From the NCBI RefSeq assembly GCF_009711465.1, contig NZ_SMME01000834.1:1-33888 (forward strand): a DNA stretch of 33,888 bases. The letters are read 5' to 3'. Shown here piece after piece: positions 8,258 through 14,234 of this stretch; the stretch's first letter is position 1; every line of letters begins with the position of its first letter. The position numbers and the translations under genes were made by a program. The notes under the pieces were generated by a model. It saw nothing but the letters and a program-made list of their open reading frames with translations, did not search any database and was not told the DNA's origin. Source of the DNA: Parendozoicomonas verongulae (GTDB taxonomy: Bacteria; Pseudomonadota; Gammaproteobacteria; Pseudomonadales; Endozoicomonadaceae).

Positions 8258-8915
8258 TGCTCTCTACAGGTTGTTCAGCGGTGGTTTCTGCCGCTGCTTC
8301 CGTTGGAGTACGTTGACGTTCTACTGATTCACGGAAACCGGCTTTCCCTGCGGCGAAAGTGTCGCGGAACACATCGCTGCCCATAGCTACGCTTTCGGTT
8401 ACGCTGCTGGCGGTGTTAGTTGCGCCCTGCTTGATTTTTCCACCACTGGTTTTCAGCATGTCGCCAGCGTTGCCCAGCAGGCTCATCAGTTGGCTGCGCA
8501 CGTTTTCGTTGCTGAAAATCAGTGCTGCCGCAGCGCCGATCATGGCACCTTTCCAGAATTCACGGTCGTCCATACCCAGCTTGGCGACCAGGTCTTTGAA
8601 CAGGCCACTTTGTTCCCCCAGCATGTTTTCCAGCATGTGCTGGGATTGTGCGACAAAGGCATCCTGTTCCTGAGGCTTTGGCTCGGCTTGCTGAGGAGCA
8701 GGCTGCTGTGGCGCTGGTTGGTGGTAGTGAGGCTGGCCGTGGTGCATATGTGGCGGATAAGGATAACCAGCAGGCGGCATCTGGGTGTGGGTAACACCGT
8801 GATGCTGGTGGTAGCCTGCGTAAGCAGGATGAACAGGTTGCTGGAATGCCCAGGGAGGAGGGTAGCCATAGCCATACTGTGGATCGTGCGGTGGCACTTG
8901 TGGCTTGTCGCTCAT
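8250..8915 (-). CDS. His/Tyr/Pro-rich protein with glycine-zipper segment, fez-like cluster
   Basis: The 221-residue product has three parts. Residues 1-75 are low-complexity, rich in His, Pro, Tyr and Gln, with 11 His within the first 65, a plausible metal-binding or disordered scaffold region. Residues 85-122 are amphipathic. Residues 123-140 (GAMIGAAAALIFSNENVR) form a glycine-zipper helix matching that of the 84-aa neighbour, followed by an Ala/Ser/Thr-rich amphipathic tail. No signal peptide is evident. ATG 8915 has a ggag-type Shine-Dalgarno. It begins 18 bases after the preceding gene and overlaps the next by 8 bases. Function is unrecognised; storing or templating iron inside a compartment, or tethering to a membrane, are hypotheses. 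Confidence 0.8.
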   Translation of the reverse strand: MSDKPQVPPHDPQYGYGYPPPWAFQQPVHPAYAGYHQHHGVTHTQMPPAGYPYPPHMHHGQPHYHQPAPQQPAPQQAEPKPQEQDAFVAQSQHMLENMLGEQSGLFKDLVAKLGMDDREFWKGAMIGAAAALIFSNENVRSQLMSLLGNAGDMLKTSGGKIKQGATNTASSVTESVAMGSDVFRDTFAAGKAGFRESVERQRTPTEAAAETTAEQPVESNE

Positions 8916-8933
8916 GGGGAGAACTCCGGGTAA

Positions 8934-9254
8934 TTACTGATTTGAGAGGGCGTTAACCAGCTGCTCGCACGCTGTGAAAGCTTTGGCCTGGTCTTGGCTG
9001 AAAACGATATCCAGAAGTTTTGGGTCAACCAGCTGTGGGTCGTACTCCAAAATAGCACTCCGTCTGGCGGCGTGTACTTCGCAATTCTTGAAAGCAGGAA
9101 TATTGGCCACCTGTTCCGTAAAGCTGCCCATTCTCATCTTGGCCATTTGTGCGACCAGAGGTGAGTGAAACTTCAGACGCAAACGTCCGGGAATATGGTG
9201 CGCCGGCTCAACAAGCTCACGAAGCTTGAGGAAGTAACTTCTGATCTGGGACAT
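8934..9254 (-). CDS. HMA-like protein with Arg-rich motif and no CxxC, fez-like cluster
   Basis: The product is 106 residues from ATG 9254; the frame is open further up to a TTG at 9326 (130 aa), but neither start has a clear Shine-Dalgarno. Residues 19-29 read HHIPGRLRLKF, nearly the same as HHIPGRVRFRL at the ATPase N-terminus, followed by a ferredoxin-like fold (about 30-75) that lacks the metal-binding CxxC of ordinary heavy-metal-associated domains. It is the first gene of the minus-strand operon, facing the Fur-like sites. It may act as a stand-alone regulatory or docking partner of the ATPase N-domain; that is inference. Confidence 0.75.
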   Translation of the reverse strand: MSQIRSYFLKLRELVEPAHHIPGRLRLKFHSPLVAQMAKMRMGSFTEQVANIPAFKNCEVHAARRSAILEYDPQLVDPKLLDIVFSQDQAKAFTACEQLVNALSNQ

Positions 9255-9346
9255 GCGGGAAGGCAGATAGGTAAAGAGAAGGTAATTATTACGTGTTGAA
9301 CTGTCATCACCATTGATGTGAGTCAACGATGGGGCTTTGCACGTCT

Positions 9347-9365
9347 GTTAATGATGAGTAATATA
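9347..9365. promoter_or_regulatory. Fur-box-like site 1
   Basis: The 19-mer GTTAATGATGAGTAATATA matches the classical Fur consensus GATAATGATAATCATTATC at 13 of 19 positions, with 8 of 9 in the left half. It lies in the divergent promoter region between the two R-rich genes. The match was counted by eye; the statistical weight is unknown. Confidence 0.5.
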
Positions 9366-9381
9366 AATGCAAATCTTTCTC
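9363..9381. promoter_or_regulatory. Fur-box-like site 2
   Basis: ATAAATGCAAATCTTTCTC matches the Fur consensus at 12 of 19 positions, with 7 of 9 in the right half. It overlaps site 1 by three bases, forming a tandem 35-bp block 16 bases before the 9398 start. Tandem or overlapping Fur boxes are common at iron-regulated promoters. Confidence 0.5.
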
Positions 9382-9397
9382 ATTTGGGTTTGATCAC

Positions 9398-9757
9398 ATG
9401 ACAACCTATATACATCAAACAGACGGCCGCCTTCGTATTCGCTCTGAATTTATTCTGGAGCACCCTGCCGATGTTGAGAAACTGATTGAAAAAATGTCCG
9501 GAATTCCGGCTATCAGAGAAGTCCGCCACCGTCGTTTTGCAGGCTCGGTCACTATTAGATACGACCATCACGAATTAGATGGCGAGTCTGTGATGGATAT
9601 GGTGGAAAGCCATGGCTGGCTGCGCAGTCAGCAGCGCAGTGCGTTTGTTGAGAATGCGGTGCGCAGTGGTTCAAAAACATTGCTCAAAGGTGTCACAGTG
9701 ATGGCTCTGAAGCAGATGGTGAATCCTTCCCTGCTGCGTGCGTTTTCTATTTCTTAA
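9398..9757 (+). CDS. Divergent HMA-like protein with Arg-rich motif
   Basis: The 119-residue product starts at ATG 9398 and has the N-terminal motif IHQTDGRLRIRS (5-16), the third copy in this locus of the (H)xxxGR-hydrophobic-R pattern. A ferredoxin-like module without CxxC follows (about 17-75), including an AGSVTIRYDHHELDG strand-turn typical of the HMA fold. The tail (about 85-119) is amphipathic and helical. It is transcribed away from the ATPase operon, sharing the Fur-like intergenic region. Its stop overlaps the end of the convergent Cys-rich frameshifted gene by 11 bases. Confidence 0.8.
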   Translation: MTTYIHQTDGRLRIRSEFILEHPADVEKLIEKMSGIPAIREVRHRRFAGSVTIRYDHHELDGESVMDMVESHGWLRSQQRSAFVENAVRSGSKTLLKGVTVMALKQMVNPSLLRAFSIS

Positions 9758-10104
9758 GCCGCTTTTGAGCACAGCGACATAAACCGCCGGATTTTGCCGG
9801 GCATGATTTGCATGGTGGATTTTTAAATGGCACTCGGGCAATAGCCTGAACGTCAGGCTGCACCGATTTTATCTCTCTCGTTTTTTGTTTGGCCTCTGTC
9901 GTCTGGCTGACACGGCTGCGTACGATTATTCCCCCCCTGATCGCCTTCAAGCCAGGATAACACCGGATTCAGTGGTGTCATTAACTCGCGCACCATGCTT
10001 TCGCTGGTTTGTCTGCCAATGTCTATTAAGTCGTTTCGGATGTGTTGATGGAGTGAAGTGAGAGGAAGGGACGCCTTTTTGCGTTTTTTCAGAGATGATG
10101 ACAT
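9747..10104 (-). pseudogene. Small Cys-rich protein gene interrupted by a frameshift at a G7 tract
   Basis: Two overlapping minus-strand frames appear to be one gene. The upstream frame starts at ATG 10104 (MSSSLKKRKK...) and stays open to 9853. The other frame, reached by skipping one base, ends at 9747 with a Cys-rich tail, CKSCPAKSGGLCRCAQKRL. The likely junction is the run of seven G on the minus strand (C7 at 9931-9937); six G would join them into a protein of about 118 residues. The five-Cys tail (CxxC ... CxC) could bind metal. It converges on the R-rich gene of the fez-like cluster with an 11-bp overlap. Alternatives are sequencing error, phase variation, transcriptional slippage or true decay. 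The family is not recognised. Confidence 0.5.
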
Positions 10105-10198
10105 AGGGGCGAATGAGAATTATACGCAATTAGGAGCGAGGCTTGATTATGTTGGGAAATGGTTTGTTTCGCAAGGGCTTGCAGGGAAAGGGAAGAGA

Positions 10199-10229
10199 CT
10201 GACCCTTTCTCGGGCCGAGAAGGGGTCAG
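10199..10229 (-). terminator. Terminator hairpin after crc
   Basis: Arms ctgaccctttctcgg (10199-10213) and ccgagaaggggtcag (10215-10229) are complementary apart from one wobble pair, giving a long stem with a tight loop. On the minus strand it follows the crc stop (10237) and is followed by a pyrimidine-rich stretch (tctcttcccttt). Confidence 0.6.
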
Positions 10230-10236
10230 GGTGTCT

Positions 10237-11019
10237 TTAAAAGGACAGTTCCCAATCGTAATCCACAATCACAGGGGCGTGGCGGGAGAAAGGTTCACCG
10301 GTGTAGATGCCGGAGTTCAGTACGCGGTGTTTCATACTTGGGGTGGCAATCTGGTAATCATAGCGGCGGCCTTCGTTGGCTTTGTAGTGATCATCACTGG
10401 CCCAGAAAGTGTACTTGCCGCTTTCACGATCCACTTCCCGGTAGGTGTCTACGTAATCCATACCATTGAGGATTTCGCTCATCCAGGCACGTTCGGCTGG
10501 CTGGAAGCCCGGGGAGTCCTGATATTCACGCCAGTTAGCAATGTCAATCTTGCTGTGAGCCACCTGCCATGTACCGCAGGTTATGAATTCACGACGTTTG
10601 CGACGCTGCTTGGTGAGGTACTGAAGGTAATCTTCCATAAACTTATACTTCCAGTTCATGGCTTCCGGGGTACTATCTGCTTCTGGCACCAGCAGTGTGC
10701 CGATGCTGATTTTGTCAAAATCAGCCTGCAGGTAAAGCCCGTGAATGTCGGCTTCAGGAAGGCTCAGGCCGGTAATGATGGCTTTGGGAGGAATGCGGGT
10801 GTAGAGGGCAACACCACCTTGTCCGGACTGAAGTGTGTAGCTTTCAAAGAAGTAGCTGAAATAGCCTTCTGGATTGAAAGGGGCACCAATAATGTCGCTT
10901 TCACGGGCTCGGATGTCCTGAAGGCAGATAACATCTGCATCCTGCTCTCTAGCCCAGGAAAAAAAGCCCCTCTCAGCCGCGTTTGTTATACCTTCACAAT
11001 TGAAGCTGATCACTCTCAT
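10237..11019 (-). CDS. crc: Catabolite repression control protein Crc
   Basis: This exonuclease III-fold protein works in Pseudomonas with Hfq to repress translation of catabolic mRNAs and is not itself a nuclease. The 260-residue product (Pseudomonas Crc is about 259) has several Crc-like stretches: MRVISFN, ADVICLQDIRA, GGVALYTR, LQADFDKISI, QRRKRREFI, PGFQPAERAWM and SRHAPVIVDYDW. Exonuclease catalytic residues are changed: the LQE glutamate is D35, the GDxN loop is CGTWQ, and the final SDH is SRH. Its position divergent from pyrE is the known Pseudomonas arrangement. ATG 11019 is chosen over the TTG at 11037 because family proteins begin MRVIS and an agga Shine-Dalgarno fits. An automated call of xthA would be misleading. 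Confidence 0.92.
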   Translation of the reverse strand: MRVISFNCEGITNAAERGFFSWAREQDADVICLQDIRARESDIIGAPFNPEGYFSYFFESYTLQSGQGGVALYTRIPPKAIITGLSLPEADIHGLYLQADFDKISIGTLLVPEADSTPEAMNWKYKFMEDYLQYLTKQRRKRREFITCGTWQVAHSKIDIANWREYQDSPGFQPAERAWMSEILNGMDYVDTYREVDRESGKYTFWASDDHYKANEGRRYDYQIATPSMKHRVLNSGIYTGEPFSRHAPVIVDYDWELSF

Positions 11020-11309
11020 GTTTGGGGTCCTGTACAATCAATGTAACCGGTACAGCATTACCAGCTCGGCTCCGCTGAAAATAACGCTTGAAGACTCTCT
11101 AAAAGGATGAATAGAGGGAACCGAGCGATGCAGAGTAAGTGGAAGGCGGAATACGGCACTGCTATTTGCCACATCGGCAAATAACTTTCCAATATGCATG
11201 TCTTTATTGGTGGGTATGATAACGCTGGGTAAAAGGGATGACTATATTTCGCCATTAAGTACCTTTACTCGCAGTAATGTGTTTTTCACGGTGAAATGAA
11301 GTGCTTTTC

Positions 11310-11338
11310 TCCACAGGTTTCCGAGAAGTTGTTAAAAT
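11310..11338 (+). promoter_or_regulatory. Candidate pyrE promoter
   Basis: An extended -10 (TG-t-TAAAAT, hexamer 11333-11338) lies 17 bases after a weak -35 (TCCACA, 11310-11315, 4/6 match). It lies about 65 bases before the pyrE ATG. Confidence 0.4.
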
Positions 11339-11345
11339 GTTTCCG

Positions 11346-11370
11346 CTTCGGTATGACACCGAGGTTTTCT
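11346..11370 (+). promoter_or_regulatory. Hairpin plus T tract in the pyrE leader
   Basis: cttcggt (11346-11352) pairs with accgagg (11358-11364, one wobble) around a 5-base loop and is followed by TTTTCT. It could be an attenuator or 5'-protective hairpin; it would sit at the extreme 5' end if the proposed promoter is right. Confidence 0.35.
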
Positions 11371-11403
11371 AACGACTAAAAAATCAATCGCTCGGACTCC
11401 CCT

Positions 11404-12051
11404 ATGAAAGACTTTCAACGTGACTTTATTCGTTTCGCTCTTGCACACAATGTTTTGAAATTTGGGGAGTTCACCCTTAAATCAGGTCGTGTTTCACCTT
11501 ATTTCTTTAATGCCGGGCTGTTTTGCAGTGGCAAAGCCCTGGCTGCGCTGGGTAAATTCTATGCCTGTGCCTTGATTGATTCCGGTGTGGAGTTTGATGT
11601 TCTGTTTGGCCCAGCTTACAAGGGTATCCCTCTGGCTTCTGCCACAGCTGTGGCTTTGGCCGATCAACATGATATCGACGCACCCTGGTGCTTTAACCGT
11701 AAGGAAGCCAAGGATCATGGTGAAGGCGGGAACCTTGTAGGTGCGCCATTGTTCGGAAACATTGCTATCGTTGATGATGTAATGACTGCAGGAACAGCTA
11801 TTCGTGAATCAATGACGTTGATTCACGAAAACGGTGCCAAACCTGCCTGTGTAATGATCTGTCTGGATCGTCAGGAGAAAGGCAAGGGAGAGCTGTCAGC
11901 TATTCAGGAAGTGGAGCGGGACTATGGAATTCCAGTGATAAGTATCGTGAATTTGACTCAGGTAATGGAATTCATAAGGGAAGATGATAGTCTCAATCAA
12001 TACTCTCAAGCGATTGAAAATTACCGTCAACGTTATGGCATTGAGAACTAA
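11404..12051 (+). CDS. pyrE: Orotate phosphoribosyltransferase
   Basis: This enzyme of de novo pyrimidine synthesis joins orotate and PRPP to form orotidine 5'-phosphate in the cytoplasm. The 215-residue product has [15 protein letters not shown] near the N-terminus, [11 protein letters not shown], the flexible-loop segment [12 protein letters not shown] and the PRPP-binding signature [15 protein letters not shown]. The length matches the E. coli enzyme (213 aa). The following DUF4124 gene starts inside its last codons, so the two probably form an operon. Confidence 0.97.
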   Translation: MKDFQRDFIRFALAHNVLKFGEFTLKSGRVSPYFFNAGLFCSGKALAALGKFYACALIDSGVEFDVLFGPAYKGIPLASATAVALADQHDIDAPWCFNRKEAKDHGEGGNLVGAPLFGNIAIVDDVMTAGTAIRESMTLIHENGAKPACVMICLDRQEKGKGELSAIQEVERDYGIPVISIVNLTQVMEFIREDDSLNQYSQAIENYRQRYGIEN

Positions 12052-13024
12052 AAAAATAATTTCTTCGCTCCTGCTTGTTGCAGGGCTGGTTTCGGGGTTC
12101 ACGGGAGCCGCAAACGCATCACAACAATTTTACCGATATGTGAACGATCGCGGTGAAACGGTTATAGCAACCAGTGTGCCCCGTGACATAGCCGCTAAAC
12201 GTGGTTATGAAATCATTAACCAGAAGGGCCGGGTTCTTGAGGTTGTAAACCCTGAACTCAGCTATGAAGCCCGTCAGGCCCTCTCTTTTAAGAAAAAGCT
12301 CGAAGAGCAGCGTCAGGCCAGTGCCCAAAAGCAGGCGCAGGAAGATGCAGATCTACGCAAACAATTCAGCAGCGTGGAAGATGTGGACCGTTCTCTGGAG
12401 CGAGTGCTCGAGGAAATTGATAACCGGATTGCGGTGATCAAGGGTAACAGCCAGCGCCTTCGGGTTCAGCACCAGTACAAACAGACACAAGCTGCTGAGA
12501 TGGAGCGTTCTGGCCAGAAAGTCTCAGAAAATCTCCTTCAGGATATGGCTAATATCGCCGCGGAGCTGGACAGTTTTGCAGTGCAGATTACTGAGTTTGA
12601 ACGGGAGAAAGACGAAGCCCGCAAGGATTACGCGCTGCGTAAAGACAGAGTCCGCCATCTGCTGGCGGGGGAACAGGCTCTCACCCGCAATAAATATCTC
12701 GCCATTTCCCCCAGGGATCTTGTAGGCCTTTGGCAACCAGTAAAAACGAATACCGGTGTTATCAGTTGGGAAGCCAAAGATGATGGGGTTTTTATCCTGA
12801 CCCGTAAAACCAATCGGGGGCTGGAGAAGTGGAGTGGGAGGTGGTCCCTCAGCCGTGGCAAAGATATTGTGGTGATTTTCTTCCGTAAAGAGGTCACCCG
12901 TATGGGGAAAACCAGCCGTAACGCTTTTGCCCGGGAAGAGCGATACTCCATCATAGACAAGCAGGATGAGGCCCTGCATGTTTATTGGGAAGATGGTGTT
13001 CTCAAGTTCAAGAAGAGTCTCTAG
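12035..13024 (+). CDS. Exported DUF4124-domain protein with coiled coil
   Basis: The 329-residue product starts at ATG 12035, overlapping the pyrE end by 17 bases; a longer start at 11984 would bury the signal peptide. A Sec signal peptide is clear: KK near the start, the hydrophobic run [16 protein letters not shown] and a cleavage site after ANA. A DUF4124-like module follows (about 30-70, [20 protein letters not shown]), then a long charged coiled coil (about 90-215) and a C-terminal beta-rich domain (about 225-325, LVGLWQP...). DUF4124 proteins are periplasmic with unknown function. Its stop overlaps the convergent SET-domain gene by 17 bases. No terminator is seen between them. Confidence 0.8.
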   Translation: MALRTKKIISSLLLVAGLVSGFTGAANASQQFYRYVNDRGETVIATSVPRDIAAKRGYEIINQKGRVLEVVNPELSYEARQALSFKKKLEEQRQASAQKQAQEDADLRKQFSSVEDVDRSLERVLEEIDNRIAVIKGNSQRLRVQHQYKQTQAAEMERSGQKVSENLLQDMANIAAELDSFAVQITEFEREKDEARKDYALRKDRVRHLLAGEQALTRNKYLAISPRDLVGLWQPVKTNTGVISWEAKDDGVFILTRKTNRGLEKWSGRWSLSRGKDIVVIFFRKEVTRMGKTSRNAFAREERYSIIDKQDEALHVYWEDGVLKFKKSL

Positions 13025-14234
13025 AAGGCTCTTCCAGACTTTCAGATGCAGAACTCGAACTATCAAAAGTCAGCGAGAGGCCTTGTGGTAGTGTCCCTGA
13101 GGGAAACAGTTCTTCGGGGCTGACAGGCTTAGGCTTGTGGCTTGTAACAAAAAGCCCAGGGGCAACTTCTCTTGAAACTTCTCCTGTAGAGGTAAGCAGC
13201 GTATTTCCATAGCTTGTTACTGCCACTTCGACTCTGGCAGGTGGATTTTTCATTGCGCTCCTAAGCTCTTCGCTAATTGTTAGCGTATCTGTAATCCCTT
13301 CTTTAAAGCACATAATTTCAACTGCAAGCCGGTTTTGTATGTGAGGGTCTGACTCTCTGGTGTAAATTGCGGGGTTTAGCTCGCACCTGTATTTTGGGAA
13401 TGAATAGCCTAGAGATGTGAGTGTTTTGGTCAGTTGATTAAAGTTTTTACCACTCTCACGGTAGTGTTTCTCCAGCTCCATCCTCGTCAGTCGTTTGGGC
13501 ATAGCCATAATGGCATCTGCCTGTTCCTGGGCTTCGGGGGTATTGAGTTGCTCAAGATAGACAAGGGTTTGACTCCAGTGGGTTGAGTCGTAACTGAAGA
13601 GAACTTCCTCACCAGCTTCTATATTTCGAGCAGCTTTCAGGAAGGCACCTTCATAGCCGGGGTAGTCAACCTGTCTCACCACGGTTGCATTTGGCAGGAT
13701 AGCGCAGCCGCGGGAGTCATTGGAAAAACTACCTCCCCCCTGACCAGAGACTGGTTGCGATATACCTTCTATTGAGAAGTGGTTGTTCAAGGATATAAAG
13801 TGGGAGGTGTTTGTTTTACCTTGCCGAGAATGCTCCCTCAGCTCATCTGTTGTCACAATGAGCCGCCCATGGAAATAAGTTATCATGGCGTTATTTGGGA
13901 AAAATCTTGTTGCAAACAAGCCCTGATTGGCTCCGGGGATTGTACTGGCAGCTACTTTTACACCATTGTCGATGGTACTGACGGAGTACTCATGGAGCTT
14001 GTCATTCCGATGCATTTTACATCGCTTTGAATAGGCATAACGATCATCGTATAGAGGTGTTCCATCTTCCGCAAATCGAGATAACCTGCGCTGAGCAGGC
14101 ATAACAACAGGGTTGCCCTCTGGGCTATTAAAAGGGGAATGAGTCCTGCTGCGTTTTCTGGTTTCCCTATTTACTGACGGGGAATATCTCTGACTGTCAG
14201 GTGTCAGACTGCTCTGTATCGGTGCTCTGTCCAT
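13008..14234 (-). CDS. SET-domain protein (putative lysine methyltransferase)
   Basis: The 408-residue product carries a SET domain at about 85-216: an N-terminal SET strand with GANQGLFATRFF (101-112), a modified NHxCxPN element (NDSRGCAILPNA, 172-183) and the C-terminal GEEVLFSYDS (208-217) with the usual catalytic-type Tyr. SET enzymes transfer methyl from SAM to lysines, usually on histones in eukaryotes, and bacterial ones are often effectors or symbiosis factors. The N-terminus is disordered and basic (RETRKRSR at 23-30 looks like a nuclear localisation signal), and the C-terminus is Ser-rich. There is no signal peptide. ATG 14234 has a GGAG Shine-Dalgarno and overlaps the preceding gene by 38 bases. 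Activity and host targeting are inference; changes in the NHxCxPN element leave catalysis uncertain. Confidence 0.8.
   Translation of the reverse strand: MDRAPIQSSLTPDSQRYSPSVNRETRKRSRTHSPFNSPEGNPVVMPAQRRLSRFAEDGTPLYDDRYAYSKRCKMHRNDKLHEYSVSTIDNGVKVAASTIPGANQGLFATRFFPNNAMITYFHGRLIVTTDELREHSRQGKTNTSHFISLNNHFSIEGISQPVSGQGGGSFSNDSRGCAILPNATVVRQVDYPGYEGAFLKAARNIEAGEEVLFSYDSTHWSQTLVYLEQLNTPEAQEQADAIMAMPKRLTRMELEKHYRESGKNFNQLTKTLTSLGYSFPKYRCELNPAIYTRESDPHIQNRLAVEIMCFKEGITDTLTISEELRSAMKNPPARVEVAVTSYGNTLLTSTGEVSREVAPGLFVTSHKPKPVSPEELFPSGTLPQGLSLTFDSSSSASESLEEPSRDSS

Larger units (their letters stand above)
11020..11403. other. Divergent crc-pyrE intergenic region
   Basis: These 384 bases hold no convincing gene. 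They contain an 8-bp inverted repeat (tatttgcc 11163-11170, ggcaaata 11176-11183), a TTTCAC/GTGAAA palindrome near 11285, a candidate pyrE promoter and a leader hairpin. A 65-codon minus-strand open frame (11058-11255) lacks a ribosome-binding site and any family resemblance. Confidence 0.6.

Noticed and set aside
10058..10240. Plus-strand open frames over the Cys-rich gene and crc terminator
   Set aside because: They are antisense to better supported features and have no family resemblance.
10237..11019. Exodeoxyribonuclease III (xthA)
   Set aside because: Catalytic residues are replaced and the sequence and context match Crc.
11058..11255. 65-codon minus-strand open frame between crc and pyrE
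   Set aside because: No ribosome-binding site or recognisable family, and composition looks random.
14197..14234. Frameshift joining the SET-domain gene and its upstream partner into one protein
   Set aside because: The SET-domain gene has its own ATG and a GGAG ribosome-binding site, so a normal 38-base overlap explains the arrangement.
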